A DNA stretch of 26,724 nt from Triparma columacea. Taxonomy: Eukaryota; Sar; Bolidophyceae; Parmales; Triparmaceae. Below the pieces are notes generated by a model. It saw only the letters and a program-made list of their open reading frames with translations. It had not been told where the DNA came from and ran no database searches. Every line of letters starts with the position of its first letter. Position 1 is the stretch's first letter. Positions 11,531-21,100 of the stretch are shown here, piece by piece. Location of the stretch: contig BRYA01001456.1 in NCBI GenBank assembly GCA_030267965.1, positions 1 to 26,724 of the forward strand, read 5' to 3'. The position numbers and the translations under genes were made by a program.

Positions 11531-13968
11531 ATGGGGCGATCGTCTCCCTCCTCCCTGCCCAGCCTACACCACACCCTATATTCTTTCTGCTTCCTAGCTG
11601 CGTATATTTCCTTCTATCAGAATTACTACGGACTCAATTCTAGGTGTGGCGTCTATCCTCTCCCTCAGCCTTCCCCCAAATTGCTCCCTTTCCTCCCTCC
11701 CCTTCCCCCCCCCCTTCTCTCCTTCTTTGGCATCTCACTATCGTCGCTTGCAACTACTATTCCATCCCTCCGTCCCCTCCTATTCCCCATCCTTACCCTG
11801 ACCTACCGTCATTTGGTAAACGAGGCCAATTCAACGGGCTCTCCCTTTTACTCGTTCCAATGGGACTCCCTCTTGATTGAGGCCGGCGTGGTCGCTTCGA
11901 TTCAGTCGGCTTCCCGCCTCATCCTCGGTCCGAAATCTGCCAATATTACGGACATGCTATCGAGGGTGCTTCTATTCAAGCTAATGCTCATGTCTGGGGT
12001 GGTGAAGATACAGTCGTCGTGTCCCACCTGGCTGCAGCTGACGGCGTTGGAGTATCACTACGCCACGCAACCCCTCCCGTCGTCGCTCGCGTACGCTGCG
12101 CTAAACCACCTAAATCCTTTCGTGCAGCGTGTTTCTGTGGCGCTGACGCTGCTGTTTGAGATCCCCGCCTCCATCCTACTTTTAGCACCCTCTGTGTCCG
12201 TCCGTCAGCTCGGCGCCAAGATCCAAATCCTCCTCCAAGTCCTAATCGCTGCCACGGGATCGTACACTTTCTTCAACATTCTAACGTTAGCCTTAGCGGT
12301 CGGAGTATACTCAAGTCCCCCCGACTTAAAGTTCGCTCCTTCTGTACCTACTTGGGTCCAAACGTTTTTTTGCTACTGTTTCCTGGCCTTCTGCGCTGGG
12401 GAGATGTTCACTATAGGTTCGCTGACGTCGGAACACACGTCGATTGACCTGCAGTCGGTGGACACTTCGATCCTAGAGCATGTGGGGCTCAACCTGAAGA
12501 CGGGACCAAAGATTACCAGCCAGTACATCAGCACGTTCCTCCCGAGGATCGTTTCCCTAGCTCTCTTCTACTTTGTCGTGTGCGGTATGAGCGACGTCCT
12601 CTTGCCCTTCCCTCGTTCCATGCGCTCGGCGATGAAATCATTGTGGAGATTGTTCTTCCTCGCTACCACTCTTTATGTTAGCTGCGGTTTCTTACTACCC
12701 ATGTACACACTGACTCCCGCCCTGCGTGCGGCCCACATAGATGATCCTGCAGATATTTTTTCTAAGATTGGAAAGCACTCGTACAACAAAGCTGTAGGAA
12801 AGTTTGGATTGACGAGCGGGTATGGGCTATTCAGAAGCATGACGGGGGTGGGATGGGAGGAGGTGAGGGCGTTCACCAATAACAAAAAGTACGGCTGGGC
12901 TGGCCTCCCACCTTCCGTGGTTGCGCGTCCTGAGATTGTCCTCGAGGGTTTGTTCGATGACAAGTGGGAGGAACTTGATTTCAAGTGGAAGCCGGGAAAA
13001 CTCGACGGCAAACCAAAATATGCGGCACCGTATCAGCCTCGACTTGACTGGCAGATGTGGTTTGCTGCGCTTGGGAGCTACCAGAATAACGTGTGGTTTA
13101 TCAGTCTCGTAGATAAGCTACTGGAAAACTGTGAGAGCGTGGTTGGGCTCATGGACATTAGGCCGGATCTGAGAGAAAAGATGGATAAGGGCGAAATGAA
13201 AATGGTGAAGGCGACGAAATACCAGTATGACTTCACTCGAGTAAGAAACAAGTGGACCGAGAAGATACCCAATGTCGTGTTTGCTGGTGAAAGTGATGGA
13301 GAGTTTGGAAGGAGGTGAGAATAGACAAGAATGAAGGGAAAGTAGCAGGATAATTTGAGCGCGACGTTGGTATATTGACGAACTACATAAAGCTCCTTGC
13401 GGCTCAGTTTGCTCGTTGCGAAATTCTAAGCACTAAGCACTAACGGCCCTCCCCGCAGTACGGAGAACGATTGGTGGTATAGAAAGGGGGGAGAAGAGTA
13501 CATTCCACCCTTGGAAAAGGGTAACGAGAGCCTCAAGGGGGTGCTCGCTGGCGTTGGTCTCGAAATTGCGTGCAACGAGAGCGACGGCGTAAAAGAGGGT
13601 ACTATGGAGGTGAGAATGGACAAGAAGTGAAGGAAATGTTGCGATACAAAGTAGCGAAGCAACGACATTGAATGTGATAATACCATTTTACCATTACCAT
13701 TACTCGAATCGTTATGCGCCTCTGTTGAAATTAGCTCTTAGCAGTTTGTCGGTTGTCGCGCAACTCTAACCCACTCCGCAACCGCTCGCCTCAGCATTGG
13801 CTGCTGCAGCTTCGGGAAAACAACGGGATTTGGAGTCCTGTGATTTTTATATTCTTCGCGGCTGCCGTAAGCATGCTGGACGACATGAACTTCATACCGA
13901 AGAAGTGGATGAGGAGCAGGCGGGCTCATCGGTGGACGGCTGGGAGGGATAAGGATAAAGTTGAATGA
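11531..13968 (+). CDS. LMF1: Lipase maturation factor family ER membrane protein
   Basis: Exons 11531-13314, 13459-13609 and 13795-13968 join in phase to 702 residues, close to animal LMF2 in length. LMF proteins sit in the ER membrane and help secreted lipases and other disulphide-rich proteins fold. The start fits the family: a first membrane span followed by FYQNYYGLNSRCGVYPL. Many hydrophobic spans fill residues 15-400. The diagnostic C-terminal block is clear: RPEIVLEG near 464, WEELDFKWKPG, PYQPRLDWQMWFAALGS near 500, then WFISLVDKLLE and TKYQYDFTRVRNKW. The last exon adds NDWWYRK and a closing hydrophobic segment (SPVIFIFFAAAVSML). Both introns start with GTGAGAATRGACAAGAA. For the second, an AG after CTCGCCTC (13794) is chosen; a slightly later in-phase AG is possible. 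LMF1 and LMF2 cannot be told apart here. Confidence 0.92.
13610..13794 (+). other. Intron sharing an extended 5' sequence with other introns
   Basis: This LMF intron begins GTGAGAATGGACAAGAAGTG. The same start recurs at 13315 (GTGAGAATAGACAAGAATG), 19372 (GTGAGAATGGACCGGAATG), 20469 (GTGAGAATGGACAACAT) and, more weakly, 10376 (GTGAGAATGAAAGG). It ends with a CTAAC motif at about 13767 and CTCAG. The likeness extends past the usual donor consensus. Confidence 0.7.
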
Positions 13969-14022
13969 TTAGGCGGTAAGCAACAACGCCAAATATAAAA
14001 TCAAACGATTATTTTTGTTCGA

Positions 14023-15483
14023 CTAGAAGCGTTCCACAACTTTCATTTCGGGCTCCGTATCCTCATCGGCACCCTCCCATCCTCCTGGGAACAGGAAGTC
14101 GTCGAAAAGGATTGGAGGTAAAATAGCTTTCTGGGGTGCTTGCGCCTCCTCCTCAGGTGAGGTTGGGTAGGTGGCGGCACGCTTAGCCCTACTCATTAGT
14201 TTCGATCGTGGAGACTCCAGCTTCTCCTTGTTGACCTTGTCGTTGTCAGAGTTGTTGACCTTGTCGTTGTCAGAGTTGTTGACTTGTATTTTCATCATAA
14301 CCCTTGGTCTTTCCTTCTTTTCTTCGCCAACTACGTCTACGCTGATTTCCGTAACACTTTCTTCATCGTCACTCTCGACGCGCGCGAATCTCCTCTCGAC
14401 CTCGGCAGGGGTTAAGCTGGTGAGGTTTGGGACTGGGGATGATATTGGCAGGTCTTTGGAGATGGACACTTTGGGCTTGGGAGCGGGTGTTTTAATATAT
14501 ACGCTTTCGTTGTCGTCATCCATTGTAGGAATCGCAGAGGGTTGTCGGAAAAGAATCTCGTGGCCGACTACATGGGCAATTTCACTTATGGAGGAATGGC
14601 GGCGCGATCTTTCTTTCAATTTGTGCTGATGGGTTAAGCAGCGGTAGATTATGGTGCCTAAAGATAGGACGAGGATTGAGAGGATTGCAGGAAGGAAGAG
14701 AGGGGGGGGGTCAGGGATGGTGTGGGGAGGGGGGAGAGGGCGGGAGATGGCGGGGATGGTGCTGGGAAGGGAGAGGGGGGCGGGGGGAGGTCGCATATCC
14801 ATAGCTTTCTCTCTCGCATCGACTGCCGCCTCTCTTGCGGTGACGACTGTCTCTCTTGCAGCGACGACTGTCTCTCTTGCATCGATCGCCGCCTTTTTTG
14901 CATCAATTATCTTCTCTCTAGCATCCAACCCTAGCTCTTTTGAACATGTTGACAGGACATTCTCCGTCTCTTTCGAGGAGGAGAAGGGGCGAGAATCGTT
15001 AAGAAAACCCCCGTGGAGGAAGGAGAATGACGGGAGAACGTCGTTGCCGGGGAGATCTTGCACTCCATGCTCTTCAACAGGTGCAGGCGGGGGGAAGGAG
15101 CAGGGCGACGTCGTCTTACAATAAGTCTCGAAGCCTCCCAGCACGAAGTTGAAGTGAGCAGTAGGCGAGGAAAGGGGGGGGATGGGAGGCGGGGTATCTA
15201 TCAGACCCCCGTGGAGGAGGGAGAAGGACTTGGGGTGGGTGACATCTCCGGGATTGACTGGGTCTTTGAGCTTTGCCTCGGTTTTTTGTGATGAGTGCAT
15301 GTCACGCACACGGGGAGGTTCCATCTTCTGTTCAATAATCGAGAGAAATTGATTTATTGAGGGTAAGGTTGATGATTCAGTGCCTGAATGATCCAAGACC
15401 TCGACAGGTGTGGGGAGGAAGTGAAGGGGAAAGAGGCAGAGAGGGCAAAGAAACCGGGACAGGAAGACCGGGCGGTAAAACAA
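14023..15483 (-). CDS. Unrecognised single-pass membrane protein with heptad repeats
   Basis: This is an intronless 486-residue frame. The start, MFYRPVFLSRFLCPLCLF, is hydrophobic and could be a signal sequence. A short motif recurs three times: SFSLLHGGL (86-94), FNFVLGGF (111-118) and SFSFLHGGF (152-160). Residues 188-229 hold six heptads of the form ARExxxD/A, predicted helical and charged. After a proline-rich linker comes one membrane span near 261-282 (LFLPAILSILVLSLGTIIY), then a charged, probably disordered tail with Ser/Asp/Glu runs. No known family was recognised. It is convergent with the LMF gene, with only about 54 bp between the stops. A signal peptide plus one span suggests a surface or endomembrane protein, which is inference. 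Confidence 0.65.
   Translation of the reverse strand: MFYRPVFLSRFLCPLCLFPLHFLPTPVEVLDHSGTESSTLPSINQFLSIIEQKMEPPRVRDMHSSQKTEAKLKDPVNPGDVTHPKSFSLLHGGLIDTPPPIPPLSSPTAHFNFVLGGFETYCKTTSPCSFPPPAPVEEHGVQDLPGNDVLPSFSFLHGGFLNDSRPFSSSKETENVLSTCSKELGLDAREKIIDAKKAAIDARETVVAARETVVTAREAAVDAREKAMDMRPPPAPLSLPSTIPAISRPLPPPHTIPDPPPLFLPAILSILVLSLGTIIYRCLTHQHKLKERSRRHSSISEIAHVVGHEILFRQPSAIPTMDDDNESVYIKTPAPKPKVSISKDLPISSPVPNLTSLTPAEVERRFARVESDDEESVTEISVDVVGEEKKERPRVMMKIQVNNSDNDKVNNSDNDKVNKEKLESPRSKLMSRAKRAATYPTSPEEEAQAPQKAILPPILFDDFLFPGGWEGADEDTEPEMKVVERF
14228..14283. repeat. 24-bp direct repeat, two perfect copies plus a partial
   Basis: Copies lie at 14228-14251 and 14252-14275, with an eight-base partial third copy. 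On the minus strand they encode a duplicated NNSDNDKV block in the tail of the unrecognised membrane protein. The perfect identity suggests recent slippage or expansion. Confidence 0.9.
14800..14930 (-). repeat. 21-bp heptad-coding repeat
   Basis: Six imperfect 21-bp units encode the ARExxxD/A heptads of the membrane protein. On the plus strand they appear as successive TCTCTTGC and GCGACG blocks. The nucleotide likeness is strongest among the central units, consistent with expansion of one heptad. Confidence 0.8.
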
Positions 15484-16354
15484 CAGGGAGATGTAGGCGG
15501 AGGGCGTGAGAAACTCGTGGGTGGGGCAGTGAACTCTTAAACCAAAAATCCCAATCCGCGTGCAGCCAGGCCCATCTGTTGACGAATTTTTTCCAATTTT
15601 GAAAATTTTAATTAACTATTTTTAATCAAATTTTGACATTATTCATCAAATCTTAATCTCCTGATAATTTTTGGAATGGCCTGGAAAAGATTTCAAAATG
15701 GTCGATAAATGTGTTTTTGTTTATCTTTCATTTTGTCTCAAAAATTGTAAATTTGATTTTAAATAATTTTAATTTATTAATCAAGTTTATTAAATAACAC
15801 AAATGTATTTTTGAAACTAGCTTTTTTGTATTTTTATGTGTTGGTTTTTTATAACACTGTGAATGATATGTGTATATTCTGTATCAACAATCAGTTTTTA
15901 TTTAAAATCTTAAACTAGGGATCCCTAGATAGATGCTAATTTAATTTATTCGATTTTTTGGCAGAACTGTGGAGGCGTTTGTAATTGGGCTTCAAACCTT
16001 TGTCGAGCTCGTAAGGGGTGAGCCCTGAGGAGAAGGGAAGGTTCTTGGCTTTGGAATGTGCGGAGTGGAGACAAACGTTGTAGGCCATCACTGACAAGAA
16101 CTACGAGGGTACCAGCAGTTCTCGTAACCACCGCCCTACTCCTCCTCAACCCCCCTCCTTACTCTCCGACTCGCGCCGTGATTAGAGACAGTAAATTAAC
16201 GAAAGGACATGCCCTAATTTAATTTTATATTCCACAAATGTTTCAAATATTATTTTGGAACACCTCCCCCTAACACCACCTTACATAAATAACTAGCACA
16301 ACCTGTCCACCCCCTTGCTATCCTGTCCACGCCCCCCCCAACCTGTAACCCTCC
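15484..16354. other. Intergenic region with an AT-rich island and a palindrome
   Basis: From about 15580 to 15960 the base composition changes sharply to AT-rich, unlike the GC-richer genes on both sides. No open frame of note lies inside. A perfect 14-bp palindrome, CTAGGGATCCCTAG, is at 15915-15928 at the island's right side. The part from 15960 to 16180 returns to ordinary composition but shows no convincing gene. The last stretch before 16355 is the 3' flank of PGRL1. Confidence 0.6.
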
Positions 16355-17610
16355 TCACTTGGGCAGTGTACTTGCCCTTAGGCTCTGTCTCTGTACATTG
16401 AACTTAATTTTGCAGTTATCGCACTTGACCTCTGCTTGTTCCTGGAATCCCTCGACGCCTAGGATGTCCCCGAAGAAGACCCTATTCTCTGCGTTGCAGG
16501 AGGGGCAAGGTCCGTAGGCCACCTTGGCATTGGTAAAGACGTACTCATTCGTGACAGATTCCGTGCCCTTGTAGATGGGGTAGCCACCGAGGAGGAGGAT
16601 CACGAGGGGGTTAAGGTATACGTGGATCGCGGCGAAGATTTCGAAAGAGACGATGGTCCAGAGGAGAGTCAGGATTACTCCGATGGGAAGGTAGAGGAGG
16701 TTAGAGCGGAATTTGTCCTCTTGCAGGGTAACGGTGCAGATCCCGGTGTCGATGTAGCACTTGGGTTCAGTCGAGACTGAGGGGGCGGGGGGGATTCAAG
16801 GTTAGATATGTGCGGATGGATGCCTGCCCAATATTCTTGCTCAGTATTATTCTTGCCCATGAAATGAATGCCCACATCACGCTTGCTGCTTTGCTCCCCG
16901 CCCCACTGTCGTCACCCTACACTCACCCGCAATTTTGCTCTTCTCTTCCTTCAACTCCTTCTTCAACGCATCGAACTCCTCGTCCTCCATGACGGGCTCC
17001 CCCTTCAAATATGCCTGCTGAGCGCTCAGGAACCTGGCCTCCTTTCTGTTGAGGACCACCACCGGCGAACCGTTCCACTGCAGGTCCTCCTTGAGGAGAT
17101 CAAACTCGCCCTGCTTAAGAAGCTCCCTCCCCGAGTAGTAGTAGCTCTGGATGGAATCTAAGTAAATCCTCTCCTTCTCCTCCAACGTGAGCCTAATCCT
17201 CTTTCCAGTCTCCTTATCCAACGCGCAGTACTCGTCTCCCCTGACTGGGTCACACGCAACCTCATCAGGTGTCTCGAAGAATCTTCCTGAGTCGGCGTCG
17301 TAGGATAGCTCCTTGTTGGACTTGGTTTTTATCGAAGTGATTTCATTATCATCACTATTTCGATTGTTTTACGGATTTGGGTTAGACACAGGGAACCAAC
17401 ACAACGGACAAAACTAAAGTACTACAATTCATCCTCCAAATCAACGCCAAACCCATACCAGCACTCAACAAAACAACAAAACAACGACACCTCACTCTGC
17501 CATGCGCACCTCATGCTTCTCTTCAGCAGCGATCGCCGGCTTCCCACAAAGGACTGGAAGCCTTCAGCATGGAAGCATAGCAATGCAAAGCCTACACACT
17601 CGATCCTCAT
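16355..17610 (-). CDS. PGRL1: PGRL1 (PGR5-like protein 1), thylakoid cyclic electron flow
   Basis: Exons 17610-17510, 17354-16927 and 16776-16355 join in phase to 316 residues, close to plant PGRL1. PGRL1 works with PGR5 in antimycin-sensitive cyclic electron flow around photosystem I in the thylakoid. Residues 1-30 (CVGFALLCFHAEGFQSF) look like a signal peptide with Phe after the cleavage site, then a basic transit segment. Family marks are RGDEYCALD, YYSGRELLKQGEFDLLKEDL, a second related block FLSAQQAYLKGEPVMEDEEF, two membrane segments (about 203-225 and 231-245), and C-terminal CxxC pairs at 267/270 and 295/298. Further Cys lie at 68, 77, 183 and 190, some of which may be redox-active as in plants. 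An in-frame ATG at 17676 exists; the later start is preferred because it places the hydrophobic core close to the N-terminus. Introns are 155 and 150 nt; the first has an unusual donor, GTGCGC. Confidence 0.9.
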
Positions 17611-18106
17611 GTGTACGAACTTGGTGAAGCAGGAATTTTTGGGGCATGGATTGGGTTGGCGGTCGACACGTTTCATTCAGAATGAAGTTCAACTTTCCCA
17701 TTAAATACCCCCCCGCAATTTTAAAATACGCCCATCACTGCCCCTCTTCGCCCTCCCGACTTTCCCGACCCCGAATTGCAGAAAATAAACGCTCTCCCAC
17801 CACCACCATCACCATCAACCCCCCTCCCCCTAAAAATCCGTCGCCGTCGTTCTCTTCCACCGTCTCTATAACGCATCCAGCACCATCGTGCGCCCTCATC
17901 TAGACGACTAAAAACTTCCAAAACTCTGCGTTTTTGCCATTGCGAAATGAAGGTCAAAAACAAACTCAAAACTTTGAAAACACTTCTAACCGTAGTATAA
18001 TTCTCAATCCCCCCCCCCACGACCTCCATCGATTTTGAACCCCGCCAATTTCCCCTACCCGGCAATCTTTCTCTCTCCCCTTTCTTTCAATCCCCCCGCC
18101 TCCACC
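17611..18106. promoter_or_regulatory. Divergent upstream region of PGRL1 and the coiled-coil gene
   Basis: About 496 bp lie between the two start codons. The right part is C-rich with CT tracts leading into the CCACCATGTCC start context at 18107. No specific site or additional gene was recognised. Confidence 0.45.
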
Positions 18107-21100
18107 ATGTCCCACTTCTCCCACCCTACTCCAGTCTCGGAGATGGAGAGGAGGCTTGAGAAATCCGGCAAGGTGCTCGTGTCCCGTTTGAAATCGCATG
18201 GTTTCAACGATTCCGAGTCTGCTCGCCTCTTTCAATCCGTAGTTCTCTCGTCTAATTCCCTGGCTATGCGTTTTCTATCAGAGGGCAATCCGGCCTCCTC
18301 AAAAGAGTGGCTGACGAAGGCCTCGGCTCTGACGAATACTACGTCAATAGACTCGCTCTTGACAACACCATCAGGAGCCGACCCGAATGCCGGACCGACG
18401 ACCGTCTTAGGCCTGAGGGTTCTCACCTTGAACAACATGGCTTGCTTTGAGAAGTCACAGTCCCTCCTTCCCGACGCCCGCGACACTCTCCAGCAGGCCA
18501 TAAACGAGACAAGTGATGACCCCTCGATAAGCCCCGGCCAAAGGGCCGTGACTCATTCGAACATGTCGGCGGTCCTAAGTGCCATGAAGAAGCACGAGGG
18601 TGCGAGGCGTCACGCCAAGCTCGCCGTCGGGTACTGCAAGCAAGACCTGAAGCGTTTCAGCGAGTCCACCACCCTCAGGTGAGAGGGGGCTGAATGCACC
18701 TCACAAGATCCTGTCAACTAACTCTCCTCTCCTCTCCTCCTCTCCAGCAACAACAGCCTCACCCAGATGATGAGTGACACCGCCACCGACCCTGTAGACG
18801 CACCTGCCACCCCTCCACAGTCCGACCTCTCCCCAGCCCCCGACAGTAGACTCGTGGGAAAGACGGTGTCGGCGCTCGCGGTCGCTTGCCACAACCTCGC
18901 TGTCGAGACCGAGTTCACGCAGGGAGGAGACAAGGCCCTCGGGTGGTACAAGCGCAGCGCCGAGCTTGTCAAAGTGGTGAATGACGAGGACGCCAACGTT
19001 CTCATGAGGCAAAAAATACTCTCATCCTACCTCGACGCCAAGAGGAAATACGGCCCCAAAAAACCCTCCTCCTCCACCCCCCACTCCGGGGCAGCCCTCA
19101 ACACAATAAGGAGCATGAAGAGGAGCTCCTCTAAGGCTGGCAGGACCAACAAAGGGACGCCATCGTCCTCAAATTTTTACGTTTCCAAGACCACACCCCA
19201 GGCCCACCCTCAATCCTACGACATTGTGAGGGCTACTGTACTCACTAGGACCCTCACTGCCACCGACGACGAGCAACCCCCCTACATATCAGACGATAAC
19301 GATGACTACGCTGAGATACAGAACACCGACCAACAAAACAATGCGACCCACACCCAGCCTGTCAGCAGCAGGTGAGAATGGACCGGAATGCAATATTACC
19401 GTGACGATTATGTAATCACACTAACAGCACTCCCTCCTCCGCAGACCGAGGTCGGCAGACCATGCTAGGACAACCCCCGAGACCTCGTTCCAAAACCAGA
19501 CGGAGATTGCTAGGCCCAAAACTGCCAACCCCAACACAGGGCGCTTCAGCCCCCCCCCCCTCTCCTCTGCACCTCCTCCCCCCACCAAGCCAACCCCCAT
19601 CTCTCCCACCAAGCCGCTGTCCCCCGCCGTGGAACAAAGGTGAGCTCCACGAGGCACATGCACGATACTTCCCGCTTCTATATATATATCTAAGTTCTGA
19701 CCCCCCCCACCATCGCAGCGCCATGAAACTCGCCCACAAGATAGACATGATGGACAAGCTTGCGAGCGAGGCAAGGAAGGCGCTCACAGACCTCACAGAG
19801 TTCACCAACACCCCAATCGCCGCAACAAAGGAGGCGGAGAATGTACCCCCTCCTAAAGCTAAGGTGATGCCTACGCCTACGATGCCTACTATGCCGAAGC
19901 AGAGACCGAAGTCCGCCGTGGAAATGGGGGGGAGGCGCGTACCTCATAAAGGTGAGGAGGAAAAAAAAAACCCTTTCGGCATTGCATTTCTGACCCATCC
20001 GATTCCGCCCCTCGATTCGCCGTGGTCGCAGTTAGAACGCCCCAGCCCGCCACTGCGAACCCACAAATGTCAGCTGAGCTGCTTTCGAAATCAAAGGCGA
20101 GACACAGCGCAAACGTCAAGAAACTCATCGAGCAAAGGGAGGAGACTATGAAGCTGGTTCTTCAGAAGGAGAAGGAGATTAAATCCATCAGGTTGTACAT
20201 GAAGCGGCTGGAGAGAGAGGGCAAAGAGAAGGAGGATTTCGATTCCAGGCTCATCCAGGAGTACAAGGAGAAGGTAGAGAACTTTGAACAAGACAAGCTT
20301 GCCGTAGTTGCCGAGGGGGAGGCAAGGGTGAAGCAGATAAAGAAGGAGATCGAGGAGTTACAGAAACTCAACGTGAAATATTCGCAGGAGAAGGTTCAGG
20401 CGCAACAGGCTGCCTCGGAATCAAGGGAGAAGTACATATCATGCTGCGCTGTTCTTGCCAAGGAGAAGGTGAGAATGGACAACATTTAAGAGCGATGATC
20501 ACTGCTTTACCGCAAACTAACGCCGCGACTCTCTTCGCCCCCCCGTCGCAGCTCCTCAAGAGGCACAGTGAACTCAAGGCCGCAAGGGAGACCAAAAATA
20601 GCATCCATGCCAAAGGGCAGAAGAACTTGCAGATGCTCGTGTACAAGCAGACTATTACAAACCTGGAGCATAAATTGACGTCTGAAAAGAAGCACAACGT
20701 CGAGCTGTCGAGCAGACTGAAGGAGCTCCACGACAACAACCACGACCTCAAGAAGCAGCACGCCAAGTCCAAGCTCAAGTCGCGGCTGGACAAACTTAAG
20801 GACGCCAACACCCCAGATGTCGATCTAGACTTGAACGCCATTCACGAGTCTCCTCTCAAATCTTGGATGCAAGTTGAAGGTGAGTGGTGGATACTAACCC
20901 TAAGAGTAGCTTAACAAGGCAGCGTGCACGTGGGGGAAAAAAAGAACAACAACTTACCCGACCACCCCCCCCCTTGCCGCCTCGTTGTGGCAGTGTCTGA
21001 AGACCTCGGTTCAATCTCCGGCTCCATTCTTGCCCAGACGGAGAGTATAATGAACGCTGTAAAGATTTCATCTCTCTGCGCTCTAGTTGACGATATTGAG

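Noticed and set aside
14171..15124. Plus-strand open frames opposite the unrecognised membrane protein
   Set aside because: Two moderate frames rich in Ser/Leu or Gly/Arg arise from the heptad and proline codons of the other strand. The minus frame is longer, unbroken for 486 codons, and has a start, a membrane span and structured repeats. Some doubt remains because no family supports either strand.
15946..16149. Minus-strand 67-codon frame near the AT-rich island
   Set aside because: It is short, Arg/Leu-rich, and has no domain, splice context or neighbour support.
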